From assembly GCA_039619475.1 (NCBI GenBank), contig CM077116.1:6572001-6636000 (forward strand): a DNA stretch of 64,000 nt, in the 5' to 3' direction. A model generated the notes under the pieces. The model was given only the letters and a program-made list of their open reading frames with translations. It was not told where the DNA came from and did no database searches. The DNA comes from Icerya purchasi (Eukaryota > Arthropoda > Insecta > Hemiptera > Monophlebidae). The number at the start of each line of letters is the position of its first letter. The stretch's first letter is position 1. Positions 1 to 11,739 of this stretch are shown here, one piece after another. A program made the position numbers and the translations under genes.

Positions 1-752
1 AACTACTTATTTCCCGGGTCATTGTGTAGACATCATTCGTTTTTGTGTAATACTATGTTAGGAATGAATGGAATCTGCTCGGTGTTTTTATGTGCAGTTT
101 TTTTTTTTTTTTTGGAATGAATTAGTAATTTTTTCTCATGCGCTCACTTACAGGAATTTTTTTCCCGTATTATTCCGGCAATCAGTTCGATATCATACGC
201 GTAAACGTACAATTTGGAGCTGCTTACATGTGTAACGAATTAGCGCATAGTAGTATCGGTGCCGATTATTATACAGTGCTGTAACTTTTATCAAATGCTA
301 TTCGATCTGGCCGCGCAGACACTCCTCCGATTTGGTCAAATTCCCTTGTTTCCAAAAATCCCATAGACAGACCGCATTACAAACCGGGAATTCTTAGCCA
401 GAATATCAAAAGAAAGAGAATTATTGTTGACAATGTAAGAACGTAAACTAAATTGCCACATTCATCGTAATGAAAAATACCGCTCGCTTTAACTGGTTTT
501 ATACGAAAAAATTATATGTATATTTCTCATTGAACTCTATTTTTAATTAAAATTACAAAATAAAAATTAAAAATGAATAAAAAAGGCAAAGTATCGATTA
601 CAGTTTAAAATAGAACAGAAACGTAACGTTAATAGTTTTACTAGAAAACAGTATTAAATATTAGTAATAATTAAATTCAAAGGTAACAACAACACATATA
701 GATAAAACTTTTATAGTATAAATTAAGAATTTCTCTGTTGTAACAAATTTTT
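1..752. other. AT-rich stretch without a recognised gene
   Basis: No frame here shows a recognisable protein. It has a T run near 100-114 and the first copy of a 29-bp repeat (325-353) that recurs at 1018-1046. From about 480 to 740 it is very AT-rich and looks like ordinary intergenic DNA. Confidence 0.6.
325..353 (+). repeat. 29-bp repeat, copy 1
   Basis: The block beginning CTCCGATTTGGTCAAATTCC recurs at 1018-1046 in the same orientation with one mismatch over 29 bp. The second copy lies just upstream (minus-strand sense) of a reverse-transcriptase fragment. The repeat may therefore be a piece of the same retroelement or of something inserted beside it. Its function is unknown. Confidence 0.6.
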
Positions 753-1000
753 TCAATGTTTAGTCTTTTGTCTAGTACCACGCCAAGGTTGTTGATCGGA
801 CCGAGGAATGTCATTTGTATGTGAATTTTCTTGGGTACCTAAGAATCGCCTCAGATTCAACCCCGGATTTACAGAAACACGCCATTTTTCTAAATTGTAA
901 AAATGAAGGTCAACCCGGTACTGGAACTTGTTGATAATCGCGTTCGACCTATATGAATTACAATAAAGCGCAGCATCGTCGGCAAACAGTGCCCCGGGTT
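753..1000 (-). pseudogene. Jockey-type reverse transcriptase fragment
   Basis: A minus-strand frame of about 81 codons without its own start codon begins near 1000 and stops at 753-755. Near its N-terminus it reads LFADDAALY (963-989), the catalytic F/Y-X-D-D box of non-LTR reverse transcriptases. It is followed about 30 residues later by EKWRVSVNP, which matches the K-W-(K/R)-I/V-x-(I/V)-N-P block that follows the active site in Jockey-clade RTs. The piece covers only the palm core and is truncated on both sides. It keeps the usual alanine (FADD), whereas the two larger Jockey-like copies in this window read FSDD. Confidence 0.7.
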
Positions 1001-1017
1001 AATGCGGGGAATAATAT

Positions 1018-1046
1018 CTCCGATTTGGTCAAATTCCCATGTTTCC
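1018..1046 (+). repeat. 29-bp repeat, copy 2
   Basis: Second copy of the repeat at 325-353, 28 of 29 bases identical, directly abutting the reverse-transcriptase fragment. Confidence 0.6.
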
Positions 1047-4000
1047 GGTGTGTCCGCGTTATCTTTAAATGCAACTGACATTTTGAAACGCAATTTTCGT
1101 CACAGACTCTCTTCGTTTTGTCTCTAATAAAAAAATGGACAATAATCAAAATACGTTTAATAAGAAAAAAATCCAAACAGAACGAACTGCAAAAATCTGT
1201 TACATATAGAATTTCCGTTATCGCTCTAGCTGTTATCAGTGTTATTTGTAATTTTCGTTATCTTCGAGAAACGAATTATTAGTATTTGCATGTGAAATAC
1301 GCGGGTGATGCGTGAATTGATTCTCGGAATAGATGGTCTTCCGAAGAGGAAGAAGATAACGGCGGCGACAGAGTGAAACCATCGAGAGGGTGGTAAATTT
1401 GGACGCGGGCGATATACATAGTTCTGCAAGCAAGCCCGACGTCTTGTTTACCGTCCTGCTACTGGTGGAAAATTTGTTTGGCCTCTGCTCGAACGAGTCC
1501 AGTCGAACGGTGTCAGTCTTGAAGTTGCGTCTGCTTTAGCAACATGTCATTTTAGTTCAAGTCGTACCTGTTGTTTCAAATAATATTTTATTTCGTTTCT
1601 ATTTTGTTGTTGTTTTTTTTTGTTTGTTTGTTTTTTTTTTTTGAAAATTTACTTCGGCGAAATGTTTCACTTTCCTCTCCTCGTATCTTTCTCGGGACAA
1701 AGTGAACACTTTTTATCTAATTATTAGTATTTTTTTTTTCCGGCTTTGCGATGTTCGTATTTATGATAAAGTGACGACGGTACCGTTTAATTTTAAACTG
1801 TAAAGTATTACGCTGAAATGACCAGCGCCGCTCCATTACTACTCTAAACTCTGTGTGAAAATTTCGAATTTTTCAATTAAGAAATGGTTTTACTGCTACC
1901 GGTACATGTACACGTTTTACCAGCTTAATTTTTTATTAATTAATTATAAAAACACGCAAAAAAAAACAAAACAAATACTTGGAGCGCAATGTAATAATTT
2001 CGCCGAGTCTACTGAAATTTTTCAAAATAAGACTAATTTTATTCTTGATCAATCGCTTTAATTTATTTTTTTTCCTGCTTGAAACGTTCTTCCATTCTTA
2101 TCAAAATCTGCTTTACAAAAATACCATCATTTAAATGTAAAAAATCTTAAGGCCTGCTTTCGCATTTCTACTCGTCAGAGTAATTTGCCTATTCTCTTTC
2201 TAAAACTTTAAGCTGTAAATAGATCGAATTCCTAAATATAACTGCCATGTACGAAAAAAATGTGGTGGTTCTTATTATGTAAGACACTGCTGGGTGTCTA
2301 TAAAGTCGGAATTTATTTTTATACTAGTTTTTAACGAAAATAAATACGCACTATTAGCACGGTTCGAAGATGCTGGTTTCGCCAATCATTGCGGCTGATA
2401 TACCTCTATATTAGTGTGGCTATTTCTTTTTTTTTTTTTTCATATATAAAAATTAATATGAAAAAAAAAAAAAACTCGCAGTTTTTTCGGCACAAATCAG
2501 ATCCCCCTGTCTAGAGAAAAAAAAGAAAGTTTATGTTTTTTCAACGCGATTGCAATAACGAGATGGGAGAAAACTAATTTCCTATAATTTTTAAACGCTA
2601 GTGAATCGATGACTATTCGCTTTTTTGCTTTAATCTAATCGGAGCTTGATTTTAAAAAGTTTCTCATTGCTTGTTTAGGCGCGTGCGCAATATTTTATTG
2701 TTATTTTGAAAATTTGCGTAAGTAATTTTCAGTTTCGAGCGAAGAAATAGCTTTAAAATTAGTACTAGTACGAACAATAAAGCGGTTTACATAATTTGAG
2801 TTTGTAAATCAGTTAGTTCAGACTCCGCTGCGACAGCTTAAAGTTCGCACCAAGTGATTTTCACGCGTCGAATGGAGTCATTAAGTATAGGAATTAAAGT
2901 TTAACGTGTATACGCGAATTTCGTTTTACAATGAACCTGTGTAGACGTGCAGTCAGACATCGATTATCGATCAAATTTCATTGTTTATCTTTTTATCGAA
3001 AAATTGTTGATGGCGATTGATACATTTTTCGGTAAAATGCTCAGCTGCATTCAAAAAAAAAAAATAACGACACGGATTATACTTAAAAACTACAATGGAT
3101 TGTATGAGATTCTTACAAAACATCAAATAACTCTGCAGCGTACGATTTTGTGTTCAGGTTTTTGTTGTTGTAAACTGTTTATTTATCGAATTTTCGAAGC
3201 GCGAGTATTCTAAAAGGTGCATTCTCATTTTTTATTGATTGCGACAATCCATCCGTGTCTAATTTTTATGCATCTGACGTAATTCGCAAAAAAACGATGA
3301 AACGTGAAATTATACAAAAACGAAAGAGTACGCAACATGCGAAAAAAATAGACGGATCGAATTGTCTGATCATCCGCCTGAATTTATGCAAATTCAATGT
3401 GACACGCGGCGCGACCGATTATTCAGTGTGAGAGGAGGAACCCCTAGGCACAAAGTTCATGACGGATGGGGTAAACCCTACAGGTTAATACATTTATATT
3501 TGTCAAAATAAAATAGACACCTTCCTTTCCCCTACGAGACAACTTTATACGTATTCCTTTCGATATTTTTACATCTTTAAATTTTCCTCCTTAAAGCGGC
3601 GGCTTTAAAATATATTCCTCCCGGGACGCTGAAATGTTTTAACATTAGCGTAAATGTACTGCAATACTCCAATGCGCGTTTCTAAATAATTCCCAGCACG
3701 TGTAGGTACACAAATGATTCGAAAAAAAAAAAAAAAGTGGGAATTGCTTTTTAGGACGTTCCCGACAATTTTTTCCGTTTCTGTGGAAAACAAAATAGCT
3801 GGTAGCCTAAGGCGCTCCTGCATTTCTCTGTTTATGTTTGTATTTAGCTGTACGGGTGTATTTAATTCCGGCACTTAAAATATAATGAACGAAATTAAAC
3901 TTGTTCTGTTTATCGCAAAGCGAAATCAGTTCTCTATTTAACGAACGCTGTGCAGCTGCTTATAAAAAAAAAATTAGAGGTAAAACTAAAACCAGGTAAA

Positions 4001-4379
4001 ACTGCTTTTTTCAAGATTTTCCTCGGGCGTTTTCATCTATTCGCAGAATACGTGTACCCTTCGTTAGATTCTCATTGTTAGTTTCACGTAAATAAACTTA
4101 AAATAATAACCGAAATTTAATTAGCTTGTTACTGAAATCGGACAATTCATCGTTAGTATACTTTTTTAAATCACTCGAATAGATTTCCTGTTATACATTA
4201 TTATAAAGGATGATAAAAATTAAACAACTCTGTGTGCTGCATTCCTATTTTTCATATAGAGACGAAAAACTAAATATAAAAATGAAATGAAATAAACCAG
4301 TCGGAAGTAACAACCTCTGTTTCTCGAAATAGTCTTCGAAGTGATCCAAACAAGTATTGTAGCAAGCTGCAACTTTATC
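1047..4379. other. Intergenic, no recognised gene
   Basis: AT-rich DNA with homopolymer runs (for example near 1612-1640, 2428-2475 and 3050-3063). Open frames here, such as 1855-2061 and 2947-3213, have AT-driven composition and no domain I recognise. Somewhat GC-richer patches lie at 1320-1560 and 2810-2850. They contain TCAGT-like initiator sequences but nothing decisive for a promoter. Confidence 0.5.
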
Positions 4380-4738
4380 AAATAACACTTTAATGCCAAA
4401 TCGCTTTTCCTTGGCTGCATCTCCTAATTATCCGTTGGATCCTGAAGGTTCCCAGTATGTTTGTAATGAGAATCACGTGCTCTTCGAGTGTTCTCGTATA
4501 TCTCACGAGCGTGACTTACTTTATTATCATTTCTTAAAGCTTGGTCTTCCTGTTCCTTTCAACGCCTCTTATGTTCTTTCTCTACCTATTCTCTCAGTTG
4601 TTCCTGTTCTAGGGGTGTTCCTTGATTCCATTGTCGACAAAATAAAAATATAATTTCTATTCTATTCCATGCATTTATTCCTTTTTGCTGGGCTAATGCT
4701 CTCTGGTAGCAAACCCAAGGGGGGTTAGAAAAAAAAAA
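4380..4738 (+). pseudogene. 5'-truncated LINE 3' end (RNase H-bearing family), copy 1
   Basis: The C-terminus of a non-LTR retrotransposon ORF2 (4393-4653) is followed by a short 3' UTR and a poly(A) tail at 4729-4738. The protein has the C-x3-N-H-V-L-F-E-C box typical of the cysteine/histidine motif after RNase H. It is followed by L-G-L-P-V-P-F and a hydrophobic stretch ending in S-I-V-D-K-I. The same C-terminal layout occurs at 11.5, 46.4 and 50.7 kb, always on the plus strand. Only about 85 codons remain, a dead-on-arrival 5' truncation. The clade (R1, Loa or I-like) is inferred from the RNase H domain still present in the 46-kb copy. Confidence 0.75.
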
Positions 4739-7129
4739 TGCCAATTGAGTTATCATGAATTGTACCCTGCACTTCCTTTATTGTTATTATGCTGTATGCC
4801 AAGACTGAAGGTGGACAGCGAACAACAGTGTTTATAATATGGTTTTTGCAGTAAGCTAAGAAGTGACTTTGAACGTACTAAATATAGAAGAAATGTGGTA
4901 TGTTCGATAACGATCGATGCGCTAGCGTTGAAGTCCAACACTACGGTCATTTACTTGTATGCTCCCTTTACAAATCGGGAAAAGTTGTACACTGACGATG
5001 GCGACGATTTGATGAAATTCGTAAAATATTGTGAACAAGTAGTAAGTCGCCCGGTTGGGCGAAAATATGAAATTGGAAAAATCGATATGCAGACTGTCCA
5101 AACAAGTTCTATTTGAATGATGATTCGAACACATTTTGAGTCACGTGAGCAGGATATTTTTTAGCAATTATTCTTCCTTGCTTTTTTTTATTTCTTTATT
5201 TTTTTCTGTTCCGAACGATTCTTTTTCAAAATTGTCGGAAACAATCTCCTTTGAAGTTAGTTTCAAAAGAACCTTTTCGGTAGATTTCTCTAGTTCAAAT
5301 TTTTTTTTTTTTGCCGGTCGTCCACTTACCTCTCGCGACCTCGTAATTACAGCTTTGATTACAAAGTGTGATTCATCATCAGTAACAACAGTCCCATAAC
5401 GAGTCAAAAAATCAAAATCGATTATACGTGTTTCGCTGAGTTTTTGTAGTACTCAATGTGCCTTTGGTCACTTCGAAATTTCCTTACGGCGTTAAATTTC
5501 ATCAAGCGTAAGTCTCCGGTATTTATCAAGCAACACAAGAATAGTTCGTTTGAGCTAGCAGGGCGCCCAATAAAGAATACAATTTCTCTCTAGCTTCGAC
5601 TAATTGTGTTTGCTCATCCTTTAATCATTTCAGCGCTCATTGTGTTAGTGACAACCACCTGTTAATTTCTCAAAAGATTCTAGTGAGAAAACCAATAACA
5701 TCACGAACTTTACAAATAGCTTGATGAAATAGATTTATTACACGGATATTTGTACAGACAGTATCTTTAGAAAAATTTTATAGCCTTATTAGATAGATTT
5801 GCATTTAATGCTAAAAAAGTTCTAGTCGGGGTACGGTTTATTTCATAATAAAAAATGGGTACCACAACTTATGTTTTGACTGTGTCTCCCATATATATAT
5901 ATATGTATATATATATATCATAAATTGTAACAATCGGAAGTTGTACTTCTAATTTCCTTGCTGCCATTTTATTTAAAATCGAGTTAGCGTTAAATTTTTA
6001 ATTCTGCATAAACATACCAGCTGGCTGCTTGGGAGATAGGATCTTTTCAAATCCCCTCACTTATTTGCAGTGTAAAATTGTTCGAATGGTTCGCCTCTCT
6101 CGCGTAAAAAAATCCATTGCGATGCCGGCGCAACTGCTAATAGGACTTATTTTCTGTTTTCTCGTTGTAACTGAACATGATCATCTTGTATTATTTGTCA
6201 TAACTTTCTTTTACACAAGCAAATAACTTATGCAAGTAATAAAAACGATGAAATGCACGAAAAAAACATTAAATATAATTAATAAACGTTTGATTAAATA
6301 ACATTAAAATAATATTTTATACCGTTTTAACACAAATATTAAAATTTTTATTGCCATATAAAATTAGGTCAAATATTTTTAAATTAGATTGATCCATAAT
6401 CAACTGCGCATGCTTATCGTCTAGCTGTAACGCAAAATATATAACATAGTACGTGGTTATAATTAAAACGGATAGAAAATCGGTTCATGTAAAAAGCAAA
6501 TTAAGAAACATTTCATTTTAAATATATATCGTATTAGTTAATTTTATTTACTTTATGTTATTTTATGGATCATTTTTAATTATGAAAAATCAATTGGAAA
6601 GATTCTGGAATATTTTTATTTTTTTTAATAAAACACAGTTGCAAAAATAATAATCTGAGTATAATTATTACGTCTGAATATAGTTAAATGATACGCGCAT
6701 GTGCATATGTAATTCTCTTCGACGTCCAACTTCGTACTATCGAATTTCGGTAAGCGTTTTTTTTTCTTTCGAAAGTTTCGAAAAAAACTTTCTGGCCTAA
6801 GCATAAATTTTACATACACGCTATATTTACATTTAAGAGTGAAAACATCGATCCTGAAACAGTTAAATACTCCGTCTTATACATCAACAAAAATTCCTAA
6901 AATGTTACGAACATATGTGTATATACGGAAGGAGGAGAATGAGCTTGAAAAATGTATTTTAATTTGACCGATAGTTTTCAAGAAGAGTATGAAACGTCAC
7001 CCCCATTTCTCCGGGTTCAAGAGTATAATGTATTTAAGTTTCTGAAAGGTTTTAAACGATTCGTCCAAAAATATTTCTACTGTACCCGACAACAAGGTCG
7101 TCAGAGAAAGTATAATACTATATCATTTT
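4739..7129. other. Intergenic, no recognised gene
   Basis: AT-rich, with a TA dinucleotide run at about 5892-5918. Apart from the doubtful minus-strand frame at 5168-5407 (separate entry), I recognise nothing in the open frames. Confidence 0.5.
5168..5407 (-). CDS. Unrecognised lysine-rich frame, possible gene or TE fragment
   Basis: An open minus-strand frame of 79 codons with a hydrophilic N-terminal half (YGTVVTDDESHFVIKAV) and then SGRPAKKKKFELEKS. The S-G-R-P-x-K start of a basic, charged stretch recalls linker segments in some insect repeat-encoded proteins, but the match is weak. The lysines come partly from an A-run at about 5301-5312. The frame is closed upstream by stops, and I see no splice sites that clearly join it to another exon. 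It may simply be chance. Confidence 0.2.
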   Translation of the reverse strand: MTRYGTVVTDDESHFVIKAVITRSREVSGRPAKKKKFELEKSTEKVLLKLTSKEIVSDNFEKESFGTEKNKEIKKSKEE

Positions 7130-7610
7130 TATATTTTTCCATTTTTTAACATTTCCTAGAGTTATTATCTAGAATTTTCAATTAACCAAAAACCTCCGTC
7201 ATTATATTGACGATTAGAATTTCCATTTTTTGACATTTGCCAGAGTGGATATTTAATATTTTCAATTAATCAAAAACCTCGGCCATTATGTTTGTTGTAC
7301 AGTAATTAAAATTTTAAATACCAGTTTTAAACAATTATTTAATTTTTTAAAATTAGTGTTTAAAATTAATTACTGTACAATAAACATAAAAGAAAACAAT
7401 GAGTGAAATAAACAGCTATAGCTCCGCTATTATATTGACGATTAGAATTTCCATTTTTTGACATTTTCCAATTGATAATACTAGATAGTATTTTTAATTG
7501 ATCAGAAACGTCCACCATCGTAGTGACGATTAGAGTTTCACTTCTTTGACATTTGCCAGAACGATTATCTGGGACTTAGATACCTTCGTCATCGCAGTAA
7601 TGATTATATT
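7130..7610 (+). repeat. Decayed tandem repeat, ~84-90 bp unit
   Basis: A unit containing GACGATTAGAATTTCC, then CATTTTTTGACATTTGCC, then an A/T block and CAAAAACCTC recurs about four times. The CCATTTTTT-AC core lies at 7139, 7223 and 7451, with a more diverged form at 7539. The first spacing is 84 bp and the last 88 bp. The middle spacing is 228 bp because a 102-bp palindrome (7287-7388) sits inside. Units differ by substitutions and small indels, so the array is old. Confidence 0.7.
7287..7388. mobile_element. 102-bp palindromic MITE-like insertion
   Basis: The ends form an imperfect inverted repeat: TATGTTTGTTGTACAGTAAT on the left and its complement, with one mismatch, on the right (TATGTTTATTGTACAGTAAT). 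Pairing continues inward through A/T-rich sequence. It interrupts the tandem array at 7130-7610, which dates it after the array formed. No coding capacity. The superfamily is not identifiable. Confidence 0.65.
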
Positions 7611-10139
7611 ATTCTTGATTTTGTTTCTGCTTGCACCTTTCGAAATTGAACATCGATGGGCATATTTTTGAAATTAGTTTTGCTGGACACGAACTTTTTC
7701 ACGTTGCATTTCAATACCGAGGCTCCATTTCACGCAAATGGAATATCCGCTGTCAAGCTGGAGATTAAAGTTACTCTCGGTGTCCTATATTTTAATTATC
7801 CGCGCCAACCGATCCTTTCATCTTCGGAGCACTTTGAAGTCGATCGCTTTTGCGGATCTTAGAGTTTTTTCTTTTTTTTAACATTCGCTTTAATTATTCA
7901 TCAACGAGTACTGGTTGATTGAGAAAAGTAAATTGTTGCATACGAACGCGACACAGGGAGCTAATTAATTAAAGGGCGTTTTCGAATTTGAAAAATACAA
8001 CTGTTGACGATTTTCCAGAATAAATATTCCGCATTAGCTGCAACGCCGTATTTGCTTAGACCGTATAAACGGGGGCGGATTTTGGACGTACATAAATCTG
8101 ATTTTCGTTATTTTGTTGTCTTTTTCACATTTATATATTTCAATATTACCTCAAAAATTTGCGCCACAGATCTTTTAACAGTAGTGGAAGTAACTGTTTC
8201 ATCGATTTAGGACGTAAGAAAAACTGAAAATTTCCTCTCGATTCCAGCCTGTAGAGTGCGAACACTGGGAAACAGTTGATTTATGCAAAGATTTTAGATC
8301 TTTTCGTTTGCATTTAAGATCGACATAGTGTACAGCCTTCAAAAACATACTCGATTGCGGACTCTTCGAAATAAGGCTATTATATACCACTATAAAATAT
8401 GACATTTTCGAACATTACCTTATCCGACTTCCGAAAGGTGTGAATGCAATATCGCAGAACAAGTCGCAGTGTACATAGCGCATGCGTCAAAGATGGAAAT
8501 ATTTAAACGGACAATTTAATTTCTTTCAAATTGGCCATTAGTAACACCGCTAAATTATGCGCATTACATAAATTCAATATTGATTACATTTTTTCTGAAC
8601 TTATTTAACTATTAAACGTTACTAGGTTTAAGGGGAACCGTCTTGATATTGCCTTATTAATACTTGCTGCTGATCTGCGTGATATCAGCATCACCGGTAG
8701 AACTCGATGAACAGAGAGGAGAGCCGCCTCCACAGTATATATTCATCTTCAGCTTGAACAGTATGACAACGTGATGATAGCGTTTTTCATAGCACGCCAT
8801 TTCTCATTCAATCATGAAATTGATATCCGCTAATGTCCTTTCAATCTTCCTTCTTCATAGGTAGTCCGTTTTGTAATTATATATTATCGTAGAGTAAAGC
8901 GACATTATAAAATGTATTTTCAGTTAGTAACGTAATATTCGTTTCTGTAACTTAGAAATTTATTTTCTTTTTTGTCCCCTCTATTACGAAAACAATGCGA
9001 CTAAAGATCTCTTAGAAAGAGATATGCGTTTTAAGTTATCTGGAAGAATGAAGAAACTCTTAAATTTGTTCTTACTCGCATTGTATTAGTAGTAGCCATT
9101 TTCAGTACAGCATTATGTGAAATGACAAGCAGCCGAATGAAGGGAAAACCGATGCTTTAGAATGGATTTAAACGGTGTGCTGATTTCGATACCGCGGTGC
9201 GTGAAATAGGACCGTCGATTGTTATCAATATAGCCGGTAGTAATGTTGGAGTACTCACTGAGCCTACTTTCAAAAATGAAAAGACGCTGCGATAAAGGGG
9301 TAGAATGTAACGGTAGGAAACATCGATAATAGCTGCCGAATTGTGTACCGCGTTAAATCGGAGCAGTTTGATAGGAAATCATCGAAATCGTGAAAAACTC
9401 GTTATCTCGAACTAGTCGCTACGAAATCGAAAAAGGCGCTGAAGTGAATTGATCGCTGGGAACCGATAGAATGGTGGCAAAAAAAAAACAACGAAATAAT
9501 ACGCGAACGATGTAAGTGCGTGTGAAATGAACAGGCTCTATTTTCAAAAATTCTCTCAGTAAAACGCGCCAAATTCGTTAATGCCGCCGAGGGAAAAGAA
9601 TACTTCCGATAAAAGTACGAATTCCGATGCTTCGCTTTTAATATTAATTCTGTACGCTGTTTTCGATTTTTTATCACACCGTGCCGAGGTCATTAACTCC
9701 ATTTTCCACTTATATTCTACGTTTCACGATTAGCTTACGCACTTTACTTTTCGCTAGCCGTTTATTCTCTTAAAAAAAAAAAAAAAATGTAAATTAAAAA
9801 AAATTCTATCGCAAACGATTAATGAAACTAATTGTTTCTTTTTTATTAGTTAATTTCGTGCTCTGTATACTGATACTGTAATTGAATTTTATTATTATTA
9901 TTATTTCTTTTTAAATATAATTTAAACATTTTTTATGCGTATTTTCGGAAAACTTTTGCGAACTGCGTTTTTATTACCATCGGTAATTTTTAATTTCGGA
10001 TGAAAACGTCACAAAATTGATTTCGCTGATTTTTAACACTCAAAATTGCAGGTTCAATTAATATTACATTTCTTATTTGATTTTTACGACAGTTTTCTAA
10101 TACTTGCGCGATAACCGAATTTTTTACCGCCGTTTAGGC
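7611..10139. other. Intergenic, no recognised gene
   Basis: AT-rich DNA. The open frames (7656-7862, 8004-8210, 8199-8405 minus, 9402-9677 minus) show no domain or conserved motif I can name. Confidence 0.5.
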
Positions 10140-10240
10140 TGATTACCGGACATTTTCCCGAATATCTCGAAAGACAATCCCCCGAACACAAAACTTCCCG
10201 AATGATTTTTTTTTTCCTGAATTTATTTCCCCGAATAAAA
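10140..10240 (-). repeat. Degenerate TTCGGGAA-type array, left copy
   Basis: On the minus strand this reads as a run of loosely repeated ATTCGGGAAAAT-like units (plus-strand forms TTTTCCCGAA, TCCCCCGAA, CTTCCCGAA, TTCCCCGAA). A similar array in the opposite orientation lies at 13650-13760. The left array sits immediately 3' of the FLYWCH/MULE remnant, which makes it a candidate terminal repeat of that element. Confidence 0.55.
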
Positions 10241-10254
10241 AACACATTGCTTTA

Positions 10255-10953
10255 CTAACACATTGACCCTTCTCCTGCTTCATTGTCATATTCGTATTTG
10301 TCTTCGTTTTCGTTTTCTGCGCCGCGCGAATGAAACAGTAAGAAGCGTTCTCCGTGCAGAGTGCGCTGGTACTCTTCTGGTAAGACTTCGAATTCATCGG
10401 GACTCCTCGGGTTTTGATGGTAATCGTCGTCGGCGCATTCTTCGCATGCTCCTTGCCAGAGCCCCTCCCTCCGGTAGTTGACTTAACACGCTACCGAAGA
10501 CGCCTGGTAGTTCTGTCCTTAAGATCTGTGTCAAAGCTTGTTCACGGTGTTCTGTTGCCGTTTGTTTCAATGTTTCAATTAGCATTTGTACAGTGCTTTC
10601 TTCTCTATTTGGCGGATGCATGTGGTTCGACTGAGTGGGCCCTTTTATCGCGACAACGTTATTATCACTCAAGGACGTACGTTCGTCACTGCACGTGCCA
10701 TGCACTCCTTGTTTCGCTCAAGTCAACAGCTCCGTACATACGTTTATTGCGAGTTTTCGACCGTACATAAACAAAGCCATCTACAAACTTTTCCTCTTAT
10801 AAATTTTGACATGCACTTTTTCAAACGCGTAGCCAACACGTCTACAACGGAGTGTATTACTTTTTTTTTCCCCTTAAATAAGTTATGGGTCTCACAAGGC
10901 ATATTGCCCGTCTGTGGGTTCCCGACACTCTTATTATCATCGTTTATTAACAT
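10255..10953 (-). pseudogene. FLYWCH zinc finger / MULE transposase N-terminal remnant
   Basis: Three minus-strand frames in series look like one broken protein. The first (10744-10953) ends in basic sequence with C-R-W-L-C, as in FLYWCH-type zinc fingers. The second (10394-10705) contains N-H-M-H-P-P-N, the usual end of the FLYWCH finger. It continues with a helical segment and ALARSMRRMRRRRLPS, resembling the arginine-rich linker before MULE domains. The third, one frame over, reads PDEFEVLPEEYQRTL then GERFLLF (about 10340-10390), resembling the start of MULE transposases, and stops at 10255. No DDE catalytic part follows. Identification rests on remembered motif order, so it is probable rather than certain. 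Confidence 0.5.
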
Positions 10954-11219
10954 ATAAAGTTACAACATTACTTAAGAATTAATTAAAATAATAACCAAAA
11001 ACGCAAAAACAGAAAACAATTCACAAATAGCGAGCATCTTCTTAATCATATACATATATTTGTATATATATATATATAAACTCGGTGTAATTAACTTCGC
11101 AGAGGGCTGTGCCCTTTGACCCCTCTTGCTTACATTTCTGTCACTTTCTCTTCTATAATTTGTATAAAATACGTTCGTCTTGTTTTTTTGTCACGTTTTT
11201 TGACAAATACTCAGTTTAT

Positions 11220-11729
11220 ATTCACTCCCTCACCCCCAGACGGATATTCTGCATAGGATTTTAGATAGTTACCAATCCTCGATCTTTTTACCTTTCTGTA
11301 CAGTCCTTTCCTGCCTCTCTTCCTTGGTTTAATCTTTTCTCCTACCTTACCCATTCGATTATTTTCTCTATGCCTGCGGTTTAATCATAGTTTGCTTCCG
11401 GCTTCCTTTTTCCGTTTTTCTATTGTTCAATCTCCTTTTTGTGTCCTTATGACTCTCCAGAGCTCAATTATACCTGCGATGCGAATCACGTCTTGTTCGA
11501 ATGTTCCTTTATTTCCTCCGAAAGTGCTACTCTGTATTATAATCTTCTGCGCTTTGGCCTTCCTACTCCTTACAGTGTCCAATCCATTCTTGCATTCCCC
11601 TCTCTCAATATAGTTCCTTTGTTAGCCTTCTTTATCTCCTCAATTTCAAATCTTTTCCTTATATAATGTACAACTCCCTGTGTTGGTTAAGTTCCACTGT
11701 TGACGTGCCCAAGAAAAAAAAAAAAAAAA
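11220..11729 (+). pseudogene. 5'-truncated LINE 3' end, copy 2
   Basis: Same family as the piece at 4.4 kb. The frame at 11439-11666 has C-D-A-N-H-V-L-F-E-C, then F-G-L-P-T-P-Y and the hydrophobic C-terminus, followed by a short 3' UTR and a 16-base A tail (11714-11729). Upstream (about 11230-11440) another frame reads LRFNHSLLPASF, matching RINHSLLPS of the 46-kb copy. The coding part thus reaches further 5' but is frameshifted near 11437. Plus strand, like its three relatives. Confidence 0.75.
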
Positions 11730-11739
11730 TACTCTAGCA

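Noticed and set aside
2810..2850. TCAGT-type initiator as a promoter
   Set aside because: This pentamer is common. No TATA box at the right distance and no downstream gene were found.
7130..7610. Repeat-spacer pattern considered as a CRISPR-like array
   Set aside because: The units are 84-90 bp, degenerate and contiguous, with no uniform short repeats or unique spacers. The DNA is eukaryotic.
10263..10957. Plus-strand open frames of 72-123 codons
   Set aside because: They are antisense to the FLYWCH/MULE-like frames, show no motif of their own and look like shadows.
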